Part shown: one piece after another, positions 10,378 through 20,514 of the stretch
Position numbering within the stretch: the stretch's first letter is position 1
How the letters are laid out: each line of letters begins with the position of its first letter
Assembly: GCA_001599815.1 (NCBI GenBank)
Contig: BCIA01000002.1
Span: forward strand, 868,001 to 932,000
DNA: 64,000 bases
Source: Furcasterigmium furcatum
Taxonomy: Eukaryota; Ascomycota; Sordariomycetes; Glomerellales; Plectosphaerellaceae
Reading direction: 5' to 3'
The notes under the pieces: generated by a model
Database searches by the model: none
What the model saw: the letters and a program-made list of their open reading frames with translations, nothing else
Told to the model about the DNA's origin: nothing
Made by a program: the position numbers and the translations under genes

Positions 10378-12018
10378 GGTTCACGTTTGTAGTCGGTGTG
10401 GAGGGTGTGTGTGTGTATTTGGAATTACAGGTAAGGAGGCTTGAGAGCTTTCAGCGTCAAGCAAGAGGCCGAGAAGCTGGTGATCATGCTGGATCGGTCC
10501 AGCCTTGCCAGAGACATGAGGGAGATGGAGGAGGGAGGAATGATGCAGTTGGGGGAGTGCCGGCACTCGCTTGAGGGTAGTACAAGGGTAAGTGCTGTAG
10601 CATCATCATCGGCCAATGCCGTGGGGGGATCTGGGAGGGGATTTCGTCACCAGCGTCTTGACTCAGGACCTGATAATGGGACGGAATCACCCCGCAGTCG
10701 TGAGACTGATTGGCAGCGGTTTGGGTGATACCTCGATACCGATTAAGGTGCGACAGATAGCGACCTGGATACATCATGGAGAACTGCCTGTAAGGGTCAA
10801 AGACGCAGTTGTTCTAAGTCGTGATGCCTTACACTTGACCAGAAGCACAAAGCCCAAGCTGTTAGGAGCGGTCCTGCATCCGTGGATGGACAGTCCAAAA
10901 GGAGTCAGATCATCAGACCATCTCCAAGTCCTCCTTGGGCAAGTCACTTTTCTTGATTGGGAATGCCCAGCCTTATGTCAGATACGATGTGAGGTGATAG
11001 GAGCCGAGCATCCGCTTCGGCGCCGGATGCGGGCCACCACCTCTGTCGCGCGGTCCGCATCATCCGCATTGAGCCAGCGTCAAAGTGAGTAATACTGTAT
11101 GCTTGGTACCACGGGCTTTGCGCTCACGGTTGTCCTTGATGCCCAATCCTTCTGGGAAACACCGGTGGAGTCCGGCATTGCAGACCCAGTTTCATTTTGA
11201 GGGTGAATGGTGAGTCCGTCGTCCAGGGTCCCTCCGCATTCCCTTCCACGTACATCGAAACCATTCGTCGAATCCCTTCGTTGGGCAGAGAGGACGCTCG
11301 CGGGCAAGTCAATGCTATCCCGGCGCCCGAGCATGTGCTGGCCGCTCGGCGACTGGCCTGGACTGGGCTCTCGGTGACAGCTGGACCGTCGAAGGCAATG
11401 AATGGTGGAGGATGGAAAGACGGAAAACCTAGTCCATCAGACGAGCCTCAGGCAAAGGAAACGCCGGGCCAAGCTAAAATGGACAGGCCCAATCCCATCA
11501 GCGTGGTCACGCAGCTCCCTTCAGCGTGTCTAGCACCCAATGAGGCCCCCTGAAAAGCCCCTGTGTCACTCTTGACCGCTGCGGACTGCCCCCGCACCTG
11601 ATGCAGCCCAGGCCGTTCCGAGGTCCGTCCATCCATCCTCTTGGCAAGGTTCGTCCACTCGCCGCTCGTCTTTTCCATGCATGCCGCCCCACAATGGCGA
11701 CTTTCCACTCGGTTTCCACGTTCAGGTTCACCTTTAAACCCACCGTTCGATTTCCCCATTCCAGTCATTCCGGCCTTCCTCTCTTCTCTCCGTCCGTTAC
11801 ACTCATCGTCAACCACGTCCACGTCCACCCCCATCGCCAAAGCCCGCGCAACCTCGTGCAACGCTTCCAGCAGTCAATCCCGCGATCACCAGTATCAACG
11901 AAACACACGCACATCAATTTCTGCCAATTCTATCCGCCGCTTCGCCACCGCCGTCCACTCGCCCCTCACCCAGACACACACCCCGTTTCGAGAATCTCCC
12001 CGCAGTACAACCGCCGAA
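10378..12018. promoter_or_regulatory. divergent upstream region; probable long antizyme leader
   Basis: 1.64 kb between the yippee-like start (minus) and the antizyme start (plus). The right half, from about 11.6 kb, is pyrimidine-rich with CCACC and TCC tracts, as expected for a fungal 5' leader, and the zero frame is open from 11641 into antizyme ORF1. Several other open frames lack good starts or any known motif. No gene is called. Confidence 0.4.
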
Positions 12019-12944
12019 ATGTCGCCCATGAAAAATTCCTTTAATAATTACAGTAGTAATTACGGCGAGGACGTCGCCCGTCAGGCCAACGTCCTTGCCA
12101 GCTGCTACATTGTCGACGCTGCGGGCTCGCTCAAGGGCCTGCACTACTGCACTACCGGGGTTACCGGGGCAGAGTGGTATTCCTGAGGTCCCCTCCTCAG
12201 GCCTACCATCCCCCCCGTCAAGCCCCCCCCTCGCCGCCCTCACGTCCTCGAACGAACTCGCCCTGCTGCCCAAGACCAAGAAGCGCAGCGAGTTCCCCGG
12301 CAAGAGGATGTCCCGGCGAGGGGGGGCAGCACTCGTCATCAGGGAAGAATGTGAGAGATTCTTTTGTGAGCGCTTGTCGTCCGTGTTCCATGGTGAGAGG
12401 AGCACGGAATCCGACGCCTCCCGCCTGATGGGTGTTTCAAACATGATGCAAACGCCGCCCGCGGATACAGACCCGGCGGCGTTCCAGCATCGCTTCGGCG
12501 CAGATGGCATGGCCGATTCCAACGCGATCGTGCCTGCCGGCTCGTCCATCTCCGCCTGGCTGGAGGTATGGGACTTTGCCGGCGGCGCCAGCTTCTGCGC
12601 CTTCCTGGCCGACGATGGAAGGGAGAAGTCCCTCTTCGTCTTTTTCGACCGCAACGTCGTCGGCATCGACTTGAAGAAGGCGTATGTTTCCCTGTCCCAA
12701 TCTTGCAGCGACGAACTCTTGCTAACTTGTTCGCAGTCTCATGGCGCTCATCGAGCTGGCTGATTCTCCACTGGACTGTCAGCACCTCGTCGTCTGCATT
12801 GACCGCCGCATTCAGGAGACCGAGGTCAAGGGCCTCATGAAGAGCCTCCAGTGGGTTGGATTCGACCTCACGACACTCGACCACTGGGCCCACGGCCTGG
12901 ACGTCACCAGCAGGGAATGGTTGTTCATGGGTATGGAGTTGTAG
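12019..12944 (+). CDS. ornithine decarboxylase antizyme, made by +1 programmed frameshift
   Basis: ORF1 is 12019-12183 (55 codons) followed by an in-frame TGA at 12184-12186. The conserved body continues in the +1 frame from 12185 to 12681. It then crosses an intron at 12682-12736 (GTATGT...CTAAC...TCGCAG) into 12737-12944. With one T skipped the product is 289 residues. The body contains the antizyme core: SGLPSPPSSP, ISAWLEVWDFAGGASFCAFL, LFVFFDRNVVGIDLKKA, VVCIDRRI, and the C-terminal QWVGFDLTTLDHWA with EWLFMGMEL. ORF1 has a family-like LKGLHYCTTG segment just before the shift. In eukaryotes, antizyme binds ODC monomers, sends them to the 26S proteasome without ubiquitin, and blocks polyamine uptake; polyamines raise frameshift efficiency. 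The start at 12019 is the first ATG with a good context (ccgaaATGt); a second ATG lies three codons on. Confidence 0.95.
12181..12187 (+). promoter_or_regulatory. +1 ribosomal frameshift site TCC-TGA
   Basis: ORF1 ends TAT TCC TGA. Reading resumes as GAG GTC CCC after one nucleotide (T12184) is skipped. UCC-UGA is the canonical antizyme shift site across animals and fungi. A C-rich segment lies at 12209-12232 downstream. Confidence 0.92.
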
Positions 12945-13419
12945 TCGGACATGATTACGCGGCGTTTCACGGTCTTTTTCACCTCGCGCTTCTCATCCAC
13001 TTCTTGAGCATTGTCCTTTCTGCTTTCGTTTTGCCCCCCAAGAGCGACCCCAGACGCACCATTGCTCGCGAGAGCCCACCACACAACAGGATTGTTCTCA
13101 AAAGTCTCGTCGATCAAAAGCGGCGCGAAAAGTCACGGCGTGGGCTATGCAAGAGTTTGGCAGTCTTCTTTTTCTGGTGTTCTGGGAACCCCAACGCTGG
13201 CTTCAGCAATTCACTTTTCACGCAACGGACGGTACATGTCTAGTCCACGGGCAGGTTGATACTTTTAGTTTAGTTGGGGTCTATCCAGCTGCAACAATAT
13301 GATGAGGCAGCTCTGTCTCGAAATTTCACATAAAACTCCAGGCTTTCCTTTCCGGTCATGAAATCCAACCGTCTATCCCCTTTTGCCTTCACCCTTGACA
13401 TGCACCCCCTCTCTGCGCC
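12945..13419. other. convergent 3' region between antizyme and HIS7
   Basis: 475 bp between stop codons; presumed 3' UTRs. No gene or structured RNA was recognised. Confidence 0.4.
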
Positions 13420-15120
13420 TTAGAGGGACTCCTCGAACTGGCGGACAAAAAGCCCCTTTTCGCCGAGGAAGTCCTTCACCTGCTTCACCGTGTACTCGCC
13501 GCGGTGGAACATGCCCGCGCCCAGGGCGGCGTCCGTCCTCGTCTTCTCGAACACCTCCTCGAAGTGCATCGGGTGGCCGGCGCCGCTGGAGGCAATGACG
13601 GGGATGCGGATGGCGTCCTTGACCTGGGTGATGAGTTCGAGGTCGAAGCCCGAGTTGGTGCCGTCGCGGTCGATGCAGTTGAGGAGGATCTCGCCGGCGC
13701 CCATGGCCTCGACGGCGCGGGTGAGCTCGACGACGTCGACGTCGCGGGTCTCGCGGCCGCCCTTGATGGTGCAGGCGTACCAGCAGTACTCCTCGCCCTT
13801 GGGGCCGGGGAAGCGCGTGCGGACGGTGGCATGGCGGGTGGCGTCCGGCTTGGGGACGTAGACGCGCTTGGGGTCGACGGAGACGACGACGGCCTGGTTG
13901 CCGTAGGCGCGGGCGATCTGCTCGATGGCCGTGTTGCCGAAGAGCTTATTGCCGGCGTTGTAGTACTCTTCGGCCGCGAGGACGGCGTCGGAGCCGATGG
14001 ACACCTTGTCCGCGCCGGACTTGAAGTACATGGTCGCGATCTCGAGGGCGGAGACCTTGGTGCCGTCCGTGTCCACGGTGTCGCGGATGCCGCCGCCGAT
14101 GGTCAGGGGGACGAAGACCGTCTCGGAGGTGCGGCGGAGGATCTCGAGCATGGGCAGGTCGGAGAGAGGGAGGTCTCGGAACGAGGTGATGTTGAGGAAG
14201 GTCACCTCGTCGGCGCCCTGCTCGTAGTACTTCCTCGCCAGCTCCACGGGCTTACCCAGGTTGCGGACATTGCCTCCATCCGACTTCTCGCGCACGTCGT
14301 ACTGGTCGCCCTTGGTGACGACGAGATCGCCCTGGTCGTTGGTTCGCACATCAAGGCATGCGATGATACGCCTGGTCAGGCCTTGCTGGAATGTGACATC
14401 TCCAGGCGTGGGAACATCCTTTGCCTGCGCGAGTCCCTGGCCGTCGAGGAAAGCCTTGAGGGTCCTCAGACCTGCCACGCCGCTCTTTTCAGGGTGAAAC
14501 TGGGTTCCGTAGATATTGTCCTTGGCTACCGCACCGACGAACGTCTCGTCTCCGTATGTGCCCGTCGCAACCGTCCAGCCCTGGCTCTCTAGCTCGCCCT
14601 TGGTGTAGGGGAACTTGAAGGAGTGGACGTAGTAATATTTCGAGTCTGGACTCAGGTCATGGAGAGGTGCGCCACCCGTGTTGGCGCTGTTCCAGCCGAT
14701 GTGAGGGACGGCCTTGGTGGAATCCTCGAAGCGGTTCAGCTTGCCCTGGATCAGGTTGAGACCAGGGACATCAGGGTCCTCGACCGAGCCTTCGAAGATG
14801 GCCTGCATGCCGACACAGATGCCCATGAACGGCTTGCCGGACTCGATGTGCTTCTTGATCGGGGGGAGGAATCCGGCTTGCGCCAGCTGGCTGAGGCAGT
14901 GGCCAAAGTGGCCGACACCGGGGAGGATCAGTTTCTGGGAGGGCAGAGGTCAGTAGGATGTTCGCCTGGGCCAGCATTGGGGGAACGGAGTGCGTACATC
15001 GGCCTTTGCCACATCTTCAGGCGTCCTAATCCAATCCACTTCATAGCCGACCTTCTCAATTGCGTTCACCAGGCTGCGCACGTTGCCCGCGACATAGTCC
15101 AGGAGGTGGACTTTCGGCAT
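13420..15120 (-). CDS. HIS7: bifunctional imidazole glycerol phosphate synthase (glutaminase-cyclase)
   Basis: Exon 1 (14998-15120) and exon 2 (13420-14934) encode 545 residues, matching the fused HisH-HisF architecture of fungi. The 63-nt intron (GTACGC, CTACTGAC branch, CTCCCAG) is phase 0, joining AKAD to KLILPGVGHFG. The class I glutaminase half has the nucleophile Cys81 in MGICVGMQ and the catalytic His/Glu in GTQFHPEKSG. The cyclase half starts near RRIIACLDVR and shows LTIGGGIRD, SIGSDAV, the acidic ILLNCIDRDGTNSGFD, and IPVIASSGAGHP. In the family it converts PRFAR plus glutamine-derived ammonia to IGP and AICAR, the fifth step of histidine synthesis. A consensus Gcn4/CPC1 site upstream suggests general amino-acid control. 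Confidence 0.97.
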
Positions 15121-15210
15121 GATGTTCGTAATGGGATCGTGGACGCTCGAAGAACCGGGGAGAAAGGACAATGGTTCTGGAAGAAAAAACAAATAGGTGA
15201 AGCGCCGGAG

Positions 15211-15218
15211 TATATATA
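15211..15218 (-). promoter_or_regulatory. TATA-like element upstream of HIS7
   Basis: TATATATA lies about 91-98 bp before the HIS7 start codon, between the start and the CPC1-type sites. The position suits a core promoter; this is inference from sequence only. Confidence 0.5.
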
Positions 15219-15258
15219 AGAGAGCTGCGGCGAGGGATGCGACGGCACTTCTATAATG

Positions 15259-15265
15259 TGACTCA
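15259..15265. promoter_or_regulatory. Gcn4/CPC1-type site TGACTCA in the HIS7 promoter
   Basis: A perfect TGACTCA sits 139-145 bp upstream of the HIS7 ATG and about 45 bp beyond the TATA-like element. A one-mismatch copy, TGACTCT, is at 15278-15284. The bZIP factor Gcn4 (CPC1/CpcA in filamentous fungi) binds this motif to induce amino-acid biosynthesis genes on starvation. The site also lies 240 bp before the divergent TFIIIC subunit gene. Confidence 0.7.
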
Positions 15266-15504
15266 ATGTCTTGTCTCTGACTCTTGAGTGGGAATTTTGA
15301 CCTTTGGCTGCGATAGCGGGGCAAGTCGCTCTCGACGTCGAAAGGGAGGGGCACACGCAGGGAGGGACACTGGAGGGGGGGGCAGCCCAGTGGAGTGACA
15401 TGCTTTATCTTATCAGCTGCAGGTACAAGCAAGCACCTACCAAGAATTTCCCACCCTCAACACCAAGCAACGAATTCCACGAGATTCACATCTTTGCGAC
15501 CGCT

Positions 15505-16914
15505 ATGGCTACCAACCTCTCGCCGGAAGAGGCCGCTTCCACTGCCGGCGCGGTGCCGGCATCCAATCCTTTGCCTCCGAACGCGTTGGGTGAACCGGAG
15601 GAAAACGAGGACGAGTGGGAGTACGAATACTCGAAGACCGAGACGGAGGTTTGTCGCGACACTCTTGTCGATCGCCCGCCTTGCTCTAACATCCCGCGAC
15701 AGACATACTACCTCCCCATAGATTTCTCTATACCCCAATTCGCTCGTCGCTACCGCCAAGTGCCCTCCATGACCCGAGGAGGGAGCCACTACAGGAACTG
15801 GACTGGCTTGGAACACCAGAAAAGACCCGAAATGAAACACCACCGCCTGCACTCCGACGAGGATGACGACGACTTAGACAACGGCGACGGCGACCTGCCC
15901 TTGCCCGAGTCGGAAGACGACGATGAAGGCGACGACACAATGGCAGGGCCCTCTACCAAGACCCAGGGCGACCAAGACGATGACGAAAACGCCGAGCCCG
16001 ACGAGCTGCAAGTCCTCGACCTCCATTCCGAGAAACCCCTCTTCCGGTACCGAAAACGCATCTTCGAAGGATCCTGGTCCCGTGTCCTTGGCACCGAGCT
16101 CCTCTTTGCGGAGCGACTACCCCCAGGCGACCCCGATCCACGCATGCGCCCACTACCGTCCATCCGCTCGCTCCCCGGTGACGTCGACCTCCTCGCCGCC
16201 TGCTGGTCGCATATCACCACCTCGGAGGTCGAGCTACATCCCCACCAGAAAGAAGAGTCGCCCGTCTTGAACGACCCGTACGAAGACATCAAGCGCGCCC
16301 GCGGAATCCAGATCCCCATCTGGAGCGACAAGACGGGCGAGCGCGCCGATCAGACGCGCTTCCTCGAGGATCTCATGGCGCTCAAGCTGAAGAAGGGCGA
16401 GAAGGATGCCGTGACTGTGTACGCGCAGGCGCCTGACGGCTTAGATAGGGTTGTAGGCCAACGGACGCGCGCCCGCGGTATCTACTCCGGCAGAGGCAGA
16501 CCGCCCGGCAGGCCAAGGGCCAGCAGAAACAGCACACGGGAGCTGCTCGGCCTAGGCGACGATGAAGATCTTCTCCCGGACGGCAAGAAGCGGAGACAGC
16601 CGCTGCCCGACTCCCGGCCGGTCAAGATGCGGCGGCCTTACGGAACGGGGCCTCGCGCCATGCAGTCAAGGGCGCGGGCTGGGCTCATGGCAAGGCCTTT
16701 GCCTGTGGAGGCGTACGACGAGTCGTCCACCTCGGACGAGGACGACTCTATGCTTTCCCAGCCGACGCCGGGGAAGTGGTCGGATTTGGAACAGGGTGCT
16801 GAGGAAGAGGAACCGACAAGCAGCGGGGATACTGATGATGATGACGACGACGACGATGACGACGAGCTGGATGAAGATGAAGGCGTCGACACTGTCATGG
16901 CTAACGCAACATGA
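15505..16914 (+). CDS. TFIIIC triple-barrel subunit (Tfc7/sfc7-like)
   Basis: Exons 15505-15648 and 15703-16914 encode 451 residues. The 54-nt intron (GTTTGT, CTCTAAC, GCGACAG) is phase 0, in frame and stop-free. Its removal joins SKTETE to TYYLPIDFS, recreating the DEWEYEYS-TETE-xYYLxxDxS signature of the TFIIIC triple-barrel domain (about residues 36-60). The second half of the barrel is seen after an acidic insert: DLHSEKPLFRYRKRIFEGSW and VLGTELLFAE. The C-terminal half is basic then ends in a long Asp/Glu run. In yeast, the tau55 subunit with this domain pairs with tau95 in the tauA lobe that binds the A box of tRNA genes for Pol III initiation. The ATG at 15505 has a good context. Confidence 0.82.
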   Translation: MATNLSPEEAASTAGAVPASNPLPPNALGEPEENEDEWEYEYSKTETEVCRDTLVDRPPCSNIPRQTYYLPIDFSIPQFARRYRQVPSMTRGGSHYRNWTGLEHQKRPEMKHHRLHSDEDDDDLDNGDGDLPLPESEDDDEGDDTMAGPSTKTQGDQDDDENAEPDELQVLDLHSEKPLFRYRKRIFEGSWSRVLGTELLFAERLPPGDPDPRMRPLPSIRSLPGDVDLLAACWSHITTSEVELHPHQKEESPVLNDPYEDIKRARGIQIPIWSDKTGERADQTRFLEDLMALKLKKGEKDAVTVYAQAPDGLDRVVGQRTRARGIYSGRGRPPGRPRASRNSTRELLGLGDDEDLLPDGKKRRQPLPDSRPVKMRRPYGTGPRAMQSRARAGLMARPLPVEAYDESSTSDEDDSMLSQPTPGKWSDLEQGAEEEEPTSSGDTDDDDDDDDDDELDEDEGVDTVMANAT

Positions 16915-18019
16915 TTAGGTGACTAACAGACACAAGCACGGGAAGACCCGGTGTGATACTTGTATGCCGGGAAAATATGGCGTTTGGAGATGCACAATGA
17001 TACCCCATTTGACAATACATACTTGATATTGAGGACTATGCAGGAAGACAATCGTGGGCCTTCGTGGAGTGCTGTGATCAGCCATCCTGACACTAACTCA
17101 CCACCATCGCCACCCTGCAGGTTAAAGGCCATTTCATTTTCCAGGCTTCCCATTCAACCCGTAGGAGTAGGGTGGTGTAGCAGGATGATCACAGAAAAGA
17201 TGGCCGGTCCAGGCATGATGCTATCCAGATACGTTGCGCTTGAATTATCTCTATTTCAGCAAGAGGCCATCTCGATTTCTTGTAATCAAGGCAGAGGCTA
17301 TCTCGATTTTCTATCGCTCGATCTGAGGTCTGTTGGTCGACATGGCGGTTCTGAGGGCGGCGGTTCCAGCTCCTCTTTTCCTCTTCCGTATTGCGGGGTG
17401 TTGAAACTCCTGGAGATGCAGGAATTTTGCCTCTTGGTAAACCTTGAACACTCCCCCTTTTGCAAGGCCCTTCGACGACGACGGCCACTGACCCCCGCTG
17501 GGAGGGGTACAAACCACTTTCATGTCACATGTTCAAGTAGCGCGGTGTCTTTGGTTCACTGTTCTCTATTCCCATCTCTACCAGATGATCGAGGTCATCG
17601 AGGCCGAGAGATGGCCAAGGAGAGAAATATGTACAAAGAAAGCCCAAGTCTATGCCTGTTCCCATATCGGCCCAGTCTTTGTGCCAAACACCGAAGACCC
17701 TTCGGTCGGTGCGACCTCGGGGCCGTGAAAAAAGGCCTTTCTTGCTGAAGTTATCCCAAAAAGGAATCCGTTCTGGATCCCATTGTTTTCATAGCGAGTG
17801 AAAGAATGTTATACGCCCTCCCAAGGTCATGATATCGTCGGACTTCGCGCTCGGAAAGTCCGTGTTGTGTAGGTGTGCCAGTGGCTTTTGTCCCGTCTAT
17901 ATCCGACCTTGATCCAGGTCCCAGGCGCCGTGTGCCCCCCCTTTCCGTTACTTAGGGGGGCAGTCTTGAAAGCAGAAGATTTGCGCCTCGGTAATGCCCG
18001 GCTGCCTAACGGCAGTTGC
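16915..18019. other. intergenic region carrying a short dispersed repeat
   Basis: 1.1 kb between the TFIIIC stop and the stop codon of the secreted protein gene. A 262-codon open frame spans 16960-17748 but shows no known domain. It crosses the repeat at 17257-17345 and is probably not a gene. Confidence 0.45.
17257..17345 (+). repeat. dispersed repeat, copy A (two tandem ~32-bp units)
   Basis: Two adjacent units share AGAGGCCATCTCGATTT-type cores, at 17258-17289 and 17290-17322. They are followed by CTCGATCTGAGGTCTG and GGTCGACATGG. The same order of blocks appears inverted at 61255-61375 (copy C), including the CTCGATCTG(A/C)GGTCTG and GGTCGAC segments, and more loosely at 57670-57765 (copy B). 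Likely a small non-autonomous element or minisatellite. No terminal repeats or target duplication were seen. Confidence 0.55.
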
Positions 18020-18769
18020 TTAGTTGAACCACCACTCGACCTCGGTGCGTCCGAGGCCGAGATCGCCAAAGAGCTCCAAGAAGGCGGCCTTGGAGACATC
18101 AATGTCCTCCTTGGCGCAGCCCATGCACTTGTCACGGACGGTGGCAGTGGTAGTCTTGCCGTTGGCGCTGATGGTGATGGTCTGGTCGCACATGGGGTTG
18201 CCGTTCGACTGGGTGCCCATGATGAGGTGAGACAGGGCGACAATGTTCTCGGAGTTGTCCTTGCCACTGTCGTCGAAGCCACAGGCGCCCATGCCGACAT
18301 CGTAGTAGGTCAGTTCGCCGGAGTGGCTGTCGCTGGGCTTGCTGGAGCCACCGGACTGTTGGTCCTCCTTGGGAGACGGCTTGGTCTCGGGAGAAGGAGC
18401 AGGGGCGGGCTGAGTGGTCGTCTCCGGCTCCGGCTCCGGCTGGGGCTCCGGCTGGGGCTCAGGCTGGACCTGGGGCTGCGCTTCCGGAGTGGGGGCAGGC
18501 TTCTCGGGGGAAGGCTGGGGAGACTTCTCGGGCTCGAAGAACTGGGCGTCCCGGGTGTTGGTAGGCTCAGGGGCAGCGTCGACGCCAGGAGTAACCCAGA
18601 CAGTGGTGGTCTGGTCGACGACCTCAGTGACGTAGGCGATCTCAGTGACCCATTCGGTGACAACGGCGCGCTTAGCGTGCTTCTGGTGAGCATGGCGCTT
18701 CTTGTGGGCGTGAGGCTGGGCGATGGCGGCAGAGGCCAGAACTGCGCAGATGACGGCGGAGGTCTTCAT
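18020..18769 (-). CDS. secreted double-psi beta-barrel (RlpA/expansin-like) protein
   Basis: A single exon of 249 residues. There is a clear signal peptide (about 1-17, MKTSAVICAVLASAAIA). A His/Lys-rich propeptide follows, ending in a dibasic KR at residues 33-34, a likely Kex2 site. Then comes a Pro/Glu/Gln-rich linker with repeated PEPQ and PEPE units. The C-terminal ~100 residues form a DPBB-type domain: GELTYYDVGMGACGFDD, IVALSHLIMG, the Cys pair in NPMCDQTITI, VRDKCMGCAKEDIDVSKAAF, and the terminal RTEVEWWF. Related fungal proteins are extracellular and often plant- or wall-associated; most lack proven enzyme activity. The linker length will vary between strains. Function beyond wall or carbohydrate contact is unknown. 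Confidence 0.88.
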   Translation of the reverse strand: MKTSAVICAVLASAAIAQPHAHKKRHAHQKHAKRAVVTEWVTEIAYVTEVVDQTTTVWVTPGVDAAPEPTNTRDAQFFEPEKSPQPSPEKPAPTPEAQPQVQPEPQPEPQPEPEPETTTQPAPAPSPETKPSPKEDQQSGGSSKPSDSHSGELTYYDVGMGACGFDDSGKDNSENIVALSHLIMGTQSNGNPMCDQTITISANGKTTTATVRDKCMGCAKEDIDVSKAAFLELFGDLGLGRTEVEWWFN

Positions 18770-20514
18770 GGTTGCGGTTGAAAAAGAGGTTGGTGAGAAG
18801 TTGAGTGCTTCGGGTATCTGAGTCTAGTGTTCTGGTTGTCCTGGCTGAGGCTGGGCTCGAAGCAGGAATGCGCGAGTCGATTCAAGGCTGGTGATGCCCA
18901 AGGAATGTGTCTGTTGCAGGGAGTGAGAGTGAGAGTGAGGGTGAGAGCTCGCAGAACTCTACTAAGCAGTCTCGTCAAGGAATGAATTTGCAAGTTGGTG
19001 AGCGCTGCTCAAGTGTTTCGAAGGAACGGATTTGTTTGCGGGTAAACAAGAAGGGAGCTTTTGAGGAGGGAACCAGGGCCAAGACGGTTCGAGAGGGAGG
19101 AACCCGGGGACCTTTAAACGGGAACCGGGGGGTGGCCTGGACGCAAAGGCCTTCAGGCATCGTCTGGGAGGGCGAAAGTCCAGCCAGCTGGGAGGGAGGT
19201 GTGGAGACTGTTTGGTGCCAAGGTCGGAGGATGCTGGAGGATGGGTGAGGAACTGAGGGATAATCCTGGGATAGGTAAAGCACATGGTGGGAACGGCCAA
19301 AAAAAGAACCAACATGCCATCCCCAGCCCAGACAGGACCTTTGTCCTTTGTGCTCTGGAACGTGCTCTCACTCTCATCTCATAGCAGCCGAGGCTCCGAA
19401 GGGATGTCGACTCTGCGGCCCCTCCAGTTCCGACGGGATGACATCCCATCTATCCCAAGCAGACAGCGGTAGGCCACAGGAAGAAAATAAGTTGAATCTT
19501 GCCATTACGCGACAGTGTCTCGTGGGCGACGGGCTCCATTGGATGAACAGCCCGTACAGGCCTGTTCGTGGCTTTGAAACATGTGCGAACCTCCGACAAC
19601 AGCAGCAGGGTCCCTCGGTAGTGGATGGCGCAGTCCGCAGCTGGACTCGTGTCATCGCGGACGCACAGCGGGAAGAGGAGGCGGCAGGTGGATGAAGCCA
19701 CGGCTGCCACGGACAAGTGGTGCGTTCGGTCAGGGGTGAGCTGGCCAGTTGAGCCGGGAGTTCCTTGCAGCTGCAAGGTACGCTCCAATGGCACGTCGGC
19801 GTTGCCTGACTAGTCGGTCCTAGCGGCCTCGTCCGCGTGTTAACGGCTCTGATCCGGGACGATCAGAAGAAAGGAAAAATGTCTCCGCTTCGACGCGTTG
19901 GGGCCTGAAAATTCTCTCACAGAGTGCCCACCACCCACACGGAACACCGCACTGCCAACTGCTAGCCCCGACGGCGGCGCAAACGGTGTTGTTGGACCGT
20001 CGGGGAAACGTCGAGATGCCATTCGATCGTAGTATCCGCCCCTCCGGTCCAGACCTCTCGTGGTGCAGTAGTCGGTGGACACGTCAGGAGTCATGGATGG
20101 ACCGACCGACAAAAGCCATTGGAACTTTACTTTGCGCAACCCTTCATCTGTTGGCTGCATCTTGTCGACTCGCAGAGCTGTCAGCCGGGCAGACTTGGTT
20201 GCCGTAATTCCGTGACGGTGGCGTGGACGGCTGGACAACCCGAGGGCGAGGCCTGAGCAAGAAAAGTCGCACTCCGTCTGTCTGTTCAAACGCCACTGTG
20301 TCAGACAACTCTCCGCCACTCAGTCTCAGCACCGATTCTGCCTCGGGGTGCTTGGTTATTAGTCAACACGTCGGATCAAGGCAGCAAGTCGGGTGGGCGC
20401 GCATTGCCTGCTTCGCATTGATGAAAGTGTCATTGAGATCGTCGCTGATGCCCTTGAACGCCGTGTACCGAACCGCTCCAATTTCAAGCCAATCCCTCCC
20501 AGGTATTCTTACTC
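18770..20514. other. intergenic, no gene recognised
   Basis: 1.75 kb containing the promoter of the secreted DPBB gene on the left and the 3' flank of the EFM6-like gene on the right. The short open frames have no motifs and no splice pattern that joins them. A GA-rich (GAGTGA)n-like stretch lies near 18921-18944. Confidence 0.45.

Noticed and set aside
10616..11092. 158-codon plus-strand frame in the yippee-antizyme spacer
   Set aside because: No family resemblance, no signal or membrane segment, and no partner exon; likely chance in a non-coding region.
13504..14592. 362-codon plus-strand open frame opposite HIS7
   Set aside because: Antisense of the cyclase and glutaminase domains; valine/aspartate-rich composition is a shadow effect.
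16960..17748. 262-codon open frame downstream of the TFIIIC gene
   Set aside because: No domain or signal peptide, crosses the dispersed repeat, and no splice pattern or good start context supports it.
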